The translations under genes and the position numbers were made by a program. The notes under the pieces were generated by a model, which did no database searches, was not told where the DNA came from, and saw only the letters and a program-made list of their open reading frames with translations. From a bacterium (lineage in GTDB: Bacteria > SZUA-79 > Acidulodesulfobacterales > Acidulodesulfobacteraceae): a stretch of 64,000 bases of DNA. The stretch spans positions 1 through 64,000 of the forward strand of contig JAKAOK010000001.1 in NCBI GenBank assembly GCA_021812245.1. The letters are read 5' to 3'. Positions within the stretch are counted from its first letter, which is position 1; every line of letters starts with the position of its first letter. This document shows positions 17,706 through 28,394 of the stretch, in pieces.

Positions 17706-19241
17706 CTATCTTGTTTTAAGTTTTATAATCGTATTACACCCCTTTTTATAAATAACATTATATCGCTCTGAATTTTTAAGGGTATCAAATGTATTTAATA
17801 ACTTATCGTCCCTTCTTTTATTGTAGGGAATAAAGTAACATGTTGAAAATGCGATGTAATCTACATAATTAATGTCGTCAGGAAATACTGCAAGAAAATA
17901 CCTCTTGTACAAATGCGAGCCTAAAAAATTGGAAGCCGAAATGGAATAACCCGGCTTTATCGTTTCAAAAGTTTTACGAAGACTTTTAGGGTGCATGCCG
18001 TTTTTATACTTGTAATTTTGCATGTTAAAGATGTTAAATAAACCGAAATTAGAAATTGACGAATAATTTTGAATCAAGAACGTTAAGACTATTATAGATG
18101 CCGCAAAAATTATATTAAAACGCTCCCTTAAAAATTCAACTCTCGTCTCGCTTATAAAATCGGATGTGTTTTTCAATCCGTAAACCGCGGCTAATACAAA
18201 AAAAGGAACGGTAAAATACGAATACTGCATAATAAGAAACGGCTCATAATAATAAAAATGGTTTGGATAAAAGCTGACCAACCAGCAGACAAGCAAGGGC
18301 AGAACCGTAACCGTGAGCATTTTTTTTGAAAATAACGGCATAAAACCTAAAGCGGTAAGCAGATATAACAAAAACCTGAAATTATATTTGATATTTTGAA
18401 AGAGCGGGCCGACGACGGTGGAAGCTAAACCGATTAAATTAAACGCCTTAAGATATTTAATGACCTCGGTAAGTATTAAGTAGATAGGATGATCGGTGCC
18501 TACCCCCCATCTCCCTGTTAAATTTCCTTGAATATGGGGCAACATATAAAAAAGGGTGAAAAAACCGTATGCCCAAGCAACGGTTAACATTATAAATATA
18601 TATTTCTTTTTATAGCCGAGAAGAAACATAAAAACGGCTATAGACGATAGGTAGATAAAAGAATCCGCTTTAGTAACCAAAACTAAAAAAGAAAACAGGT
18701 ATAAGAGAAATATCTTTTTTTGATAAGCAAAATATAAAGCAAAGCTTATTAATGGAACATAAAAAACCGAAATATGGAAATCGTCCATATTGCCAGTGTG
18801 GATTTGCGGGTTAAGAAGAATAAGGAGCGGCCCTATAAATCCCCATTTATTTCCGAGCAAATTCCTGCTTATGTAATAAAAGGGAAATGCGCTTATCCCG
18901 ATAAGAAACGATTGCAGAATTAGAAAGAAAGAAACATGAGGAATAATTTTATAAATAAACCCTAACGGAATATATAGAATTTCGAAATATCCCTCTAAAA
19001 GACTTACATTGCTTAAACTCCCGTTAGCATTAAAAAAATAAAGATAACCCTTGGAAATAAGAAACAGCTCATGCATTTCAGCACCCAGATCCATTGTCGC
19101 CGCATTGAATGTTTCGTATTTTAAAATCGTGGCAATAGAAAATATTGCGGTATATAAGATACAAAATATTAAAGGAGTGCGATTGTTTTTTAATATTTCT
19201 TCTAGCCTGATAAACTTGCCGTCTAAATTAACTGCCCACAA
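17706..19241 (-). CDS. DUF2079-type multi-TM membrane protein
   Basis: ATMDLGAEMHELFLISKG...LNPQIHTGNMDDFHISVFYVPLISFALYFAYQKK. Confidence 0.75.
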   Translation of the reverse strand: MWAVNLDGKFIRLEEILKNNRTPLIFCILYTAIFSIATILKYETFNAATMDLGAEMHELFLISKGYLYFFNANGSLSNVSLLEGYFEILYIPLGFIYKIIPHVSFFLILQSFLIGISAFPFYYISRNLLGNKWGFIGPLLILLNPQIHTGNMDDFHISVFYVPLISFALYFAYQKKIFLLYLFSFLVLVTKADSFIYLSSIAVFMFLLGYKKKYIFIMLTVAWAYGFFTLFYMLPHIQGNLTGRWGVGTDHPIYLILTEVIKYLKAFNLIGLASTVVGPLFQNIKYNFRFLLYLLTALGFMPLFSKKMLTVTVLPLLVCWLVSFYPNHFYYYEPFLIMQYSYFTVPFFVLAAVYGLKNTSDFISETRVEFLRERFNIIFAASIIVLTFLIQNYSSISNFGLFNIFNMQNYKYKNGMHPKSLRKTFETIKPGYSISASNFLGSHLYKRYFLAVFPDDINYVDYIAFSTCYFIPYNKRRDDKLLNTFDTLKNSERYNVIYKKGCNTIIKLKTR

Positions 19242-19244
19242 AAC

Positions 19245-19637
19245 TTAAGCATCCCCCTTTTCTTTCGTATTTTCTTTTCTCTTAAGGTTTATCATTTCGA
19301 CAACCACCGTTTCAATTAGAAAATAATAAGTTATAATGGCAAAGCCGTTGGCAACACTTTCATTGCCGGATAAATCTAATATCATAGCAACGAACAAAAA
19401 AAACATAGCGCCTGATGCATAAGGTCTCGATATCCCGCCGTCTTTGAAAAATTTTAATTTATTGAAAAAATTATTTCTAATATAATACCTGACCCACAAA
19501 GAATACAATATGACTATAATTATTCCAAGCCACTGGAAAGCGAACCCCGCATGACCGTTAGCTATTCTAACTATCAAATCGACAGCAAACCCCACTCCGA
19601 TTAAATTTATAATTAAAAAAATGATATTATTTCGCAT
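19245..19637 (-). CDS. Small integral membrane protein
   Basis: 130 aa with about 4 hydrophobic segments; overlaps the upstream ORF by 11 bp. Confidence 0.6.
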   Translation of the reverse strand: MRNNIIFLIINLIGVGFAVDLIVRIANGHAGFAFQWLGIIIVILYSLWVRYYIRNNFFNKLKFFKDGGISRPYASGAMFFLFVAMILDLSGNESVANGFAIITYYFLIETVVVEMINLKRKENTKEKGDA

Positions 19638-22230
19638 TCAACCCTCTTAAAGTGAATAAATCTATTTTAAAGAAACTCTTATTTAATGATCTAATATAAT
19701 AAATGCCCTTTAAAAGATATAACTTTTTATAAATCCAACCGCCGCCGTTTTTAAATAAATCATTAAATTCTTGCTTGTTTTTTATAAACTCTCGCAATGA
19801 AATAAATTTTTTCCTTGAATGGTTTAAACTAACCAAAGGAGTTTTAATTGTATATTTTAGCAGGGTTTCATTTGATTTTTTAAAATTAAAAAACATTATG
19901 CTATTTTCTGCAATTTTAAAATGAATTTTTTTAAACTCATAAAGATTTAATCTATTTATTCTTTTAGGCATAATTTTTAGTTTAATTTCGTTTACATCAA
20001 ACAATTTGTTTTTTAATTGTTTTCCTCTTAAATAAATTAAGGTACACTTGCTCCCATTCAGGCTTATAATCCTGATAGGTAAAACAATTTGTCTGCCGGG
20101 ATTATGACTGTTAGAAATACTTGCTTTTAATTTAGCAAATTTTTTAAGGTCTTTTAATTTTTTATTTGAGTAAAATTTTATTAAAATATATTGAAAATTC
20201 TTTATATTTAAACTTTCAACCTTAAGGATAATAATTTTATTGAAATTATTCAGCGAAGATATTAGAAAAAACTTTTTATCTAATAACGACGCATAATTAT
20301 TCTCCTTCTCTTTCTCCTTTATGTTAACAATTTTATAATTTTCGTTCAGGATATACGATTTATTAAAAAAATTATATGGTCCAATTTTATTATACTTTTT
20401 TATAATATTTAAAATATTATTACAATTATGTGGCATAATCTTATTATTAACATTAGAAATGAATAAACCTGACAACGGATAATTATTATTTGATTTAGAA
20501 ATTAAAATTTCAGGATAAGTCTTCGGAATACCGTTAAAATAAAAATAAGATTTAATTTCTCCGGGTTTTTTATTGAATATAAATAGCTTTACCCTATGTA
20601 ATTTATGATAATTTCTGTAATATTGCTTACCGTAACAGTAATCGTCATTACCGCCTCTTAAAACAAGTTTATCGCTATTTTTTATTTCTTTATTATTGCC
20701 ATATAATATTATATTTAATATTGCTTTATCATAACTAAAATATTTATATAATTTTAAATTTTTAAAATTTATAGAGAAATAAGCGATTTTTTTATTTCTG
20801 GCGGCATTCGGTTCCGAAATAATATTTAATTTGATTGAATCAGATTTTATAGGTATAAGAATATTTTTATACCATATTTTTTTACGATGAAATAAATTTG
20901 CTATATAATCTGTCAAACCCTGCTTATGTATATAATGTCTATAGATAAAATAATAAAAAGCCCTGACAACCTTGTTGCGAATATGAGATATATGCTTTAT
21001 TCTTGTATTATAATCAAGCATAAAAATCTTCGTTACGGTATTATCGATAAAGTCCTTTTTAATGGTTTTTGACGGAATGGATTCTTTTCTGCCTTTTTTT
21101 ATTTGCTTTTTAAGTTCTTTTTTAAACACGGCGCTTCGTTGCATAAAATTCATAAAATATTTTTTAAGAATAAAGCTTTTAAAAATTTTTGCAAAGGATG
21201 AAATATTTGGCTTTATTAATTCTGAATCTGTAAATTTGACGCTTCCTTTTTTATTTTTAACAGTTTTATACGTAAAATCCGCTTTAATTAATTTAATATT
21301 ATTGCCTTTATTTTTCTTGTTTTTTAATATTTTATAAACATTTATTAATTCTCCGCTATATACGCCGAAACTTTTATAAAATTTTTTACCCTTGTATTCA
21401 TATTCAAATACGGCTTTTATATTATGAACAGTTCCAGTAACCGTATAATTAGGATAGAAATAAATATATTTATTTATTTTAATTTCAGGTTTTTTAATGC
21501 TTGGGAAATTCATAAGTTTTATATAGCCGTTATTTCTTATTTTTGCGATTATAATATGGCTGTTAAGTATATTAGCTTCAGGAATATTTATCGGGGTATA
21601 AAGTATTCTTTCGAGTTTATTTTTGGGAACAAAATTGATATAGAAAAGAAAAAAAGGGTTATCGCCGTTTTTAAAATTTGATATCGCCGAAGTAAACCTT
21701 AAATGTCTATAAGTCAGCTTGTTGAATTTATGCTTTTTAATGCTGTTTATATTTATCTTTCCTGTATAATAAAATAATTCGCTTCTTAATGATTTTAGCA
21801 ATAAGCTATTTTCATTGTTTTGATTTTTTCCGGTATTATCGATATTAAATAATATATTGGCTATTATATTTCTTTTGTAAAAATACTTTTTTTTAATATT
21901 TAAATATATCCCCAGCCTGTAATATCCACTTTTCTTTATTAAAATAGCTTTATTTACAACAGGTAGGCTTCTTGTTATTTCGCGATGGGTTATTATTTTA
22001 TATACTCTATAAACAATAAACAAAGCAAGAATTATTAAAGCCCATTTAAAAATTTTAAATTTATAATTCCAGCATGATAATACAAAATTTTTTGTTTTTA
22101 AAAATAGGCTTTTTATATTTTTATATATACTTTTATCTGTTTTCATAAAAATGTCAAGAATTTTATATAGATTTTTTATAAAAGGGTAGCTTAAGCCACA
22201 CCTTCTCCACTCTTGTTTGTACCCAAGCAA
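19627..22230 (-). CDS. Large Lys/Asn-rich protein with one N-terminal TM anchor, unknown function
   Basis: 867 aa continuous ORF; IFKWALIILALFIVYRVYKII anchor; no family recognised. Confidence 0.65.
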   Translation of the reverse strand: MLGYKQEWRRCGLSYPFIKNLYKILDIFMKTDKSIYKNIKSLFLKTKNFVLSCWNYKFKIFKWALIILALFIVYRVYKIITHREITRSLPVVNKAILIKKSGYYRLGIYLNIKKKYFYKRNIIANILFNIDNTGKNQNNENSLLLKSLRSELFYYTGKININSIKKHKFNKLTYRHLRFTSAISNFKNGDNPFFLFYINFVPKNKLERILYTPINIPEANILNSHIIIAKIRNNGYIKLMNFPSIKKPEIKINKYIYFYPNYTVTGTVHNIKAVFEYEYKGKKFYKSFGVYSGELINVYKILKNKKNKGNNIKLIKADFTYKTVKNKKGSVKFTDSELIKPNISSFAKIFKSFILKKYFMNFMQRSAVFKKELKKQIKKGRKESIPSKTIKKDFIDNTVTKIFMLDYNTRIKHISHIRNKVVRAFYYFIYRHYIHKQGLTDYIANLFHRKKIWYKNILIPIKSDSIKLNIISEPNAARNKKIAYFSINFKNLKLYKYFSYDKAILNIILYGNNKEIKNSDKLVLRGGNDDYCYGKQYYRNYHKLHRVKLFIFNKKPGEIKSYFYFNGIPKTYPEILISKSNNNYPLSGLFISNVNNKIMPHNCNNILNIIKKYNKIGPYNFFNKSYILNENYKIVNIKEKEKENNYASLLDKKFFLISSLNNFNKIIILKVESLNIKNFQYILIKFYSNKKLKDLKKFAKLKASISNSHNPGRQIVLPIRIISLNGSKCTLIYLRGKQLKNKLFDVNEIKLKIMPKRINRLNLYEFKKIHFKIAENSIMFFNFKKSNETLLKYTIKTPLVSLNHSRKKFISLREFIKNKQEFNDLFKNGGGWIYKKLYLLKGIYYIRSLNKSFFKIDLFTLRGLNAK

Positions 22231-22303
22231 ATATTTTTATAAATATAAACAAATGTTACGAAATAAATTATAAGAGCTATTCTTTTCGACAAGTTGATAA
22301 AAA

Positions 22304-23257
22304 CTAATCAATATTATAAAGCATTTTGATGTACTCAATCTCATTACTCAATCCTTCTTCTAAAGTAAACCGTGGATTAAAACCAAGTTCAGATTTTATT
22401 GAGCGCAAATCAGCTTCAGTTTTATATACGTCGCCTTTTTGAAAATTAGAATATAATCTTTTCAATTTTAGATTTGTTATATTTTCTATGACATTTATCG
22501 CCTGCTCCAATGAACACTTATTGCCGCCCCCTACATTATATATTCTTCCCGAAGGAGCGTTAATTGACAGCAAGGTTGCATCAATAATATCGCCTATATA
22601 TGTGAAGTCCCTCATCTGAGATCCATCTCCGTATATTTCGATCGGCAGTCCTTCTAAAGCACTTTTTATAAACTTGTGAAAAGCCATATCCGGCCTCTGT
22701 CCTTCTCCATAAACCGTAAAATATCTTAACATTACAGAAGGCATATTAAAATTTTTATAATATAAGTAGCATAAATTTTCGGCGGCAAGCTTTGTAACCC
22801 CGTACGGCGATACAGGACGCGTGAAAGAATTAACCTCATTTAAGGGAAAATCCTTTGTATCTCCATATACCGATGAAGACGACGCATAGATAAATTTTTT
22901 TATATTGCTATTCTTGGATGCTTCAAGTAGCATTTGGGTAGAAAGAATATTATTATTAAGATATATTTCGAATTCCTTTCCCCAACTAGATCTAACTCCG
23001 CCTTGTCCGGCTAAGTGAAAAACAACATCGATTTCTGTCAATAATTTATCCAAATCCAAATCGGGATCAATAAGATTTTTATTTATTAATTTAAAATTTT
23101 GATTTTTTATTATTTCATTAATGTTTTTATCTTTAATCCATTTCTCGTAATAATCTTCAAATGAATCAACCCCAACAACAATATTATTATCATGAATTAG
23201 TTTTTTGCAAAGACTGCTTCCTATGAAGCCTGCCGCCCCTGTTACCAGTATTTTCAT
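22304..23257 (-). CDS. NAD-dependent sugar epimerase/dehydratase (SDR)
   Basis: MKILVTGAAGFIGSSLCKKL; YASSSSVYGDT; YGVTKLAAE. Confidence 0.9.
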   Translation of the reverse strand: MKILVTGAAGFIGSSLCKKLIHDNNIVVGVDSFEDYYEKWIKDKNINEIIKNQNFKLINKNLIDPDLDLDKLLTEIDVVFHLAGQGGVRSSWGKEFEIYLNNNILSTQMLLEASKNSNIKKFIYASSSSVYGDTKDFPLNEVNSFTRPVSPYGVTKLAAENLCYLYYKNFNMPSVMLRYFTVYGEGQRPDMAFHKFIKSALEGLPIEIYGDGSQMRDFTYIGDIIDATLLSINAPSGRIYNVGGGNKCSLEQAINVIENITNLKLKRLYSNFQKGDVYKTEADLRSIKSELGFNPRFTLEEGLSNEIEYIKMLYNID

Positions 23258-23315
23258 CCCATCATCCTCCCCTTATTTTGATTTTTGCTTTTAAAATAAT
23301 AAATTAAATTCATAG

Positions 23316-26054
23316 TCAAACGTTATAATTACCTTTATTTTTCTTAAGAAAATAAAATATTACATATAGACCTATAAATGAGAATATAATTAAATCTAAA
23401 ATCAAGCCCAATATGAAATATTTCTGCAAAGAATACTCTATTAAAACATAATAATTTTTATTTTTTAAATTTTTAGAAGAAATTAAATAGCCGTTTGCAA
23501 ATCCATTTACAATAAAATGAATAGCAATATTTTTGCCTAAAAAAGAAGGAAAAACGTAGTAAATAAATTCTCTTAACTGTAAAGGGAAAAATCGTAGAGA
23601 ATTATTTACTCTCTTAGATATAATAACGGCGTTCCAATAAGGAAGAAAACCTTTGCCAAAAACTACAATAAAGCTTTTTTGATTTTTATCTTTTAATTTT
23701 ATTAGATATTGAGTATCGGAAAGCTTCTTATAATTTATAATATTATTAAAAGTACGCATAGAATTATTTTTGTTGATATTCAAAGAAGAATTATTTTTAT
23801 CATAAAAAATTAGGCAATAATTATGGAGAAGGTTGAGATTAAATTCCCTTATAGTCAATCCGCTGTGCATAATTTTAAAATAAGTACTTCTATTAATAAA
23901 TGATTTAATAATAAATATGCTCTGGTCAATGGGCAGCAATTTATTCAAGAAAGGAAGATAATTATTGCATTTAAGATAACCGGAAATATTTCTATTGAAA
24001 ACATTGCTTGTGATATTTAAATTATTATTCACTAAATTCAGATATTCCGAATCATAAATAAGAGGCTTTATATATTTTTTTTTCATGACATACAAATATA
24101 GACCTTCTACATATTTTTTAGATATTATTCCTTTTATTTTATTTAATTTATTTTTAATCAAATATCGATTAAAAATATAATAATTGCCCAAAAAATTTTT
24201 TAAATGCCAATTATAATCATTGTGAAATATAATATATTTCACGCCTAAATATCCCAAATAAATGAGCAACGTTTGTTTGCTTATGGAGGAAAAACCCTGT
24301 GATTTCTCAAAAGTTTTATATATCGACAGTTCCTCTAAATTAATTGAATCTCCCCCTGTATAACCGAAATAAACAGGGTATGGCCAAATGCTTTCGTCAA
24401 TCATGTCTCCTCCGCTATAGCCGCCCACATCCCCGTCTTTCTTTAACCATAATAAGTAAGTTGAGGAATTCAGATTGTAAGGCATTATAAAAATATTTCC
24501 ATACCCGTTTTTAAGCAATAACGTTTTGGTTTTATAATAGTAAGATGGGATTCTGAATCTTCCTTCACGAAAATGCCTATTCCCATTATTTATTATATTC
24601 CCATTAAAAAAAGGAAACATATATATAGGAAAAAGAAAAATAAAAAGAATTAATGAGAATATACTTTTAAACCGGAAACCTCCATATTTAAAAGCCGAAT
24701 AAAATCTATTCAACCCAAATCCAAATAAAATTGAACCGGATAAGGACAGGATAATCCCAAATTTTATTATATTGGTAGAAAAAGCCTCCATGAAAAAAGG
24801 TAGGTTCTTAGTGATATAAAACAAACATTTTCCTAAAAAACTGCCTTTAGCATTGATAAGTAAACCGACAAATAAAAAAATGAAGAGAAAAAAAACAATA
24901 TTATTTTTTTTTTGATTTTTATCATAAAAATTAAATAAAATAATTCCTAATATAATAAAAAAAATGGGAATAAAACTTAGAAAAATAAAAAACCCCGATT
25001 TATAAACCGGGGACCATTTATAATAAAGCAAAGATTTACTGAAACTGCCAAACATAGCCCAGAAGCCAGTTAATCGTTCGATATTAAGAATGGCCAGGCT
25101 GTTAAGGATATAATTATAGTATGCACCTCCAAAATTTTGAATCTTTAAATATGAAAATTTGCTCATGGAAGAGAGATTCAAAAAAAATGGTATAAACCAG
25201 TATAAATTTAAAATAAAGAAAAATATCAAAAAAATAGAGGTAAACCGAATTGCTAAATATAATTTTTGTTTATTTTTAAAATTAAAGTAAAAATAGAATA
25301 CAAAATAAGCAAAAATCAATAATAATTGATTAATTAATAGGACTGGATTAGCATAAGCATAATCGCCAATCAAAAACCAAAACGAGGCATACAATATCGG
25401 TTCGATTATTTTTTTAGAATTATTTATTCCTTTTATATATAAAGCCAGAATTAATGGGGCTAAGGAGTATGCAGGGGATATTAATCCCCCGGATTGCGTA
25501 GAGAAATAGATAGTCAACGATAACGGGTTCATCATATAAAACAACGAAGCAAAAAATCTCCCGTAACTATTTACTTCATTAATCGAACATAAATAATACA
25601 TAGATAATCCAGAGGATAGAAACCAGAATACAAACAAGAATTTTTCATAATCAATTATAGACAAGCCTATAAATTTAAACGCCACTCCACCAATTGCGAA
25701 AGGTATCAAAAAAGCCGATACGCCGGGACTTAAAATTCCAGAACCCACATCGGACATAAAAGAACTGAACGAATTATTAAATAATTTAACAGCGGACAGC
25801 CAGAATCCGTAATCTGCCGTATCAATGTAATTATTGCCTCTAAACCATAAAAGAGGAAGGAAAGAAATAATAAAAATTAATAAGATATCTATTCTCTTTA
25901 AAACCCCTCCGAAAAAATTGAGGTAATATTCTTTGGCTTTAAAAATTTTATAAATATTATTTATCATATCCCGCATTTCTTTTAATTGTTTATTATTTGA
26001 AATTGATTTCATAAAAGTAATTAAAAATAAATATTTTATATAATTGAAAAGCAT
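23316..26054 (-). CDS. Large multi-TM membrane protein (GT-C/YfhO-like)
   Basis: 912 aa, about 12 TM segments plus a soluble C-terminal domain; listed start overlaps asnB by 62 bp, so a downstream Met (MINNIYKIF) may be the true start. Confidence 0.65.
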   Translation of the reverse strand: MLFNYIKYLFLITFMKSISNNKQLKEMRDMINNIYKIFKAKEYYLNFFGGVLKRIDILLIFIISFLPLLWFRGNNYIDTADYGFWLSAVKLFNNSFSSFMSDVGSGILSPGVSAFLIPFAIGGVAFKFIGLSIIDYEKFLFVFWFLSSGLSMYYLCSINEVNSYGRFFASLFYMMNPLSLTIYFSTQSGGLISPAYSLAPLILALYIKGINNSKKIIEPILYASFWFLIGDYAYANPVLLINQLLLIFAYFVFYFYFNFKNKQKLYLAIRFTSIFLIFFFILNLYWFIPFFLNLSSMSKFSYLKIQNFGGAYYNYILNSLAILNIERLTGFWAMFGSFSKSLLYYKWSPVYKSGFFIFLSFIPIFFIILGIILFNFYDKNQKKNNIVFFLFIFLFVGLLINAKGSFLGKCLFYITKNLPFFMEAFSTNIIKFGIILSLSGSILFGFGLNRFYSAFKYGGFRFKSIFSLILFIFLFPIYMFPFFNGNIINNGNRHFREGRFRIPSYYYKTKTLLLKNGYGNIFIMPYNLNSSTYLLWLKKDGDVGGYSGGDMIDESIWPYPVYFGYTGGDSINLEELSIYKTFEKSQGFSSISKQTLLIYLGYLGVKYIIFHNDYNWHLKNFLGNYYIFNRYLIKNKLNKIKGIISKKYVEGLYLYVMKKKYIKPLIYDSEYLNLVNNNLNITSNVFNRNISGYLKCNNYLPFLNKLLPIDQSIFIIKSFINRSTYFKIMHSGLTIREFNLNLLHNYCLIFYDKNNSSLNINKNNSMRTFNNIINYKKLSDTQYLIKLKDKNQKSFIVVFGKGFLPYWNAVIISKRVNNSLRFFPLQLREFIYYVFPSFLGKNIAIHFIVNGFANGYLISSKNLKNKNYYVLIEYSLQKYFILGLILDLIIFSFIGLYVIFYFLKKNKGNYNV

Positions 26055-27849
26055 TATTCTTCTTTAAAGCTAAATGTTCATAGAATAAATTTTCTATATA
26101 ATTCTTATTAAAAAAATTATGGCTGAAATTCAAAAGCACATTTTCAAATACTTTATTCAATTCATCCCGAATCCATTTATCCATAGGAACCCCGAAACCC
26201 AATTTTTTCCTGTAAACTAAGTCTTTCGCATAGTATTGGGAGGCAATTTTTTTTAATATATATTTCCCCTTATTTCCTCTTATTTTCCATTTACCGCTAA
26301 GACTAAAAACAAATCTGGTCAAATCCTTATTTAAGAATGGGGTTCTGCTTTCTAGAGAATTTGCCATTGTAGCAATATCAGCTTTTACCAAATAGCTGTC
26401 CGGTAATTGAATGAGGCAATCCAACAATAATGATTTATTTATAAAATCATTAGTTAAAAAACTATCATAAAAAGATTTAGCATCTTCAAAAATTCTATCC
26501 TCATCAGCAAATAAATGAAAATCTTTATTCATCAGATTTTTTATTTCCTCGGCTTTAAAACTGCTAAAACTAAACTGCCTGGCGTAAAAAGGCTTGTTAA
26601 ACCCGTAAAGTAAACTATTCAACAAAACGTTTTTTTTAAAAAAATGATGGCCGTATTTTGCTAAAATTGAAAGAAAATTAAATTTTTCGATAAGATATTG
26701 GGCTCTATATTTCGTATAACCGCCAAATAATTCATCCCCTCCGTCGCCTGTTAATGCGACGACAATATGGTTTTTTGAAAACTTAGCAAGATAATATAAT
26801 GGGATTATGGCATGGTCGGCCATAGGCTCATCCAAATAATTTATTATTTCCGTAAAATTTTTCTCTACTAAAGCATTTTCGAAATAGCATAATTCACATT
26901 CTACGCCAGCCATTTCGGCGATTTTCATCGCGTATTTCGATTCATCTATGGTGGGAGAATCCTTGTATGAAATTGAAAATGCTTTTATATCATTAGAAAT
27001 TTCTGATGCATATTTCAACACAAGGCTGCTATCAATCCCTCCGCTTAAAAAAATGCCGATAGGAACATCGGAAACAAGTCTTCTTCTAACCGATTGTTTT
27101 AATAATCGTTCCGACTCAAATAATATATCTTTTTCTGAATTATAAATATTTTCATTATATTTATCTTCAAAATAAAAAAATTTTCGTTTGTCCTTTAACA
27201 TCCAATTCCTAATATCAAACACAAAAGATGTCCCTGCCTCTAATTTTTTAATTTTGTCATATATTGTATGGGGGGAAGGAATATATCCGTAATAAAGAAA
27301 CTTTAGAAGCGATAAATGATCTATGAGAAGTATATTTTTTATGGATTCATGTTTTATAATGGCTTTTAATTCCGAACCAAAAATAAAATTATAATTATCA
27401 AAATAATATAAGAAGGGTTTTTCGCCATAAATATCTCTAGCGCAAAAAATTGAATTTTGTTTTAGGTCATAAATTGCGAAAGCAAACATCCCATCAATTA
27501 ATTCTGTTACCTTTTCTCCATATTCAATATAACAATTCAATAAAACTTCCGTATCGGAATTTGTTGTAAATATATGACCTCTTTTAATTAAGTTATTTTT
27601 TATTTCCTGATAATTATATATCTCACCGTTAAAAACTATTACAAACTCTTGGTTTTTGCTTACCATTGGCTGATTAGACGTATCCGAAAGATCAATAATT
27701 TTTAGCCTTCTATGTCCCAGAATTACATTATTCCTATAATAAATGCCTTGCGCATCCGGACCTCGTTTTTCTAACGTGTCCAACATTACCTTGAAATTGT
27801 TTCTTTCTATTTCATGGTTACGGTTAACCTGTCCTAATATGCCGCACAT
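25993..27849 (-). CDS. asnB: Asparagine synthase (glutamine-hydrolysing)
   Basis: MCGILGQVNRNHEIERNNF; GHRRLKIIDLS; GIFLSGGIDSSLVLKYA; LTGDGGDELFGGY. Confidence 0.9.
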   Translation of the reverse strand: MCGILGQVNRNHEIERNNFKVMLDTLEKRGPDAQGIYYRNNVILGHRRLKIIDLSDTSNQPMVSKNQEFVIVFNGEIYNYQEIKNNLIKRGHIFTTNSDTEVLLNCYIEYGEKVTELIDGMFAFAIYDLKQNSIFCARDIYGEKPFLYYFDNYNFIFGSELKAIIKHESIKNILLIDHLSLLKFLYYGYIPSPHTIYDKIKKLEAGTSFVFDIRNWMLKDKRKFFYFEDKYNENIYNSEKDILFESERLLKQSVRRRLVSDVPIGIFLSGGIDSSLVLKYASEISNDIKAFSISYKDSPTIDESKYAMKIAEMAGVECELCYFENALVEKNFTEIINYLDEPMADHAIIPLYYLAKFSKNHIVVALTGDGGDELFGGYTKYRAQYLIEKFNFLSILAKYGHHFFKKNVLLNSLLYGFNKPFYARQFSFSSFKAEEIKNLMNKDFHLFADEDRIFEDAKSFYDSFLTNDFINKSLLLDCLIQLPDSYLVKADIATMANSLESRTPFLNKDLTRFVFSLSGKWKIRGNKGKYILKKIASQYYAKDLVYRKKLGFGVPMDKWIRDELNKVFENVLLNFSHNFFNKNYIENLFYEHLALKKNNAFQLYKIFIFNYFYEINFK

Positions 27850-27868
27850 ATTATAAATTCCATACTAA

Positions 27869-28384
27869 TTAACTGATTAATTTTTCTAAAACTTCCGGTT
27901 CGAACCTGAATCTGATATGTTTAGCTGGGACACCCCCCACTATTTCGAATGGCAAAACATCCCTAGTAACAACCGCATTGGCCCCGACAATAGCACCCTT
28001 ACCTATTCGCACGCCGGGTAAAATGACAGCATTACATCCTATCCATACATCGTCTTCTATTAATATTAAAGAATATATCACGCCGGAAGAATGAATCGGG
28101 GTATCCGCCAAGTCGAATCTATGCTGCGATGAAAGTATATTAACATTATTACCGATTAAAACATAATTCCCTATCTTGACGCCTCCCTGACCCCCGATAA
28201 CCACATCATGGTTAATATTTACAAAACTTCCTATTTCAATATTATGAGGCGATTTAAATTGGCATTTCGAGAATATATAAACTTTTTTTCCGATCCCTTT
28301 AAGGAATATACCCCAGAATAATGAACGCAATCTTGCCTTGCTAAAAATAAACCAATTATACATTCTTAAAATTAAATAAACCAT
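27869..28384 (-). CDS. Hexapeptide-repeat acyltransferase
   Basis: IEIGSFVNINHDVVIGGQGGVKIGNYVLIGNN...DDVWIGCNAVILPGVRIGKGAIVGANAVVTRDV. Confidence 0.9.
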   Translation of the reverse strand: MVYLILRMYNWFIFSKARLRSLFWGIFLKGIGKKVYIFSKCQFKSPHNIEIGSFVNINHDVVIGGQGGVKIGNYVLIGNNVNILSSQHRFDLADTPIHSSGVIYSLILIEDDVWIGCNAVILPGVRIGKGAIVGANAVVTRDVLPFEIVGGVPAKHIRFRFEPEVLEKLIS

Positions 28385-28394
28385 ATAATATCAA

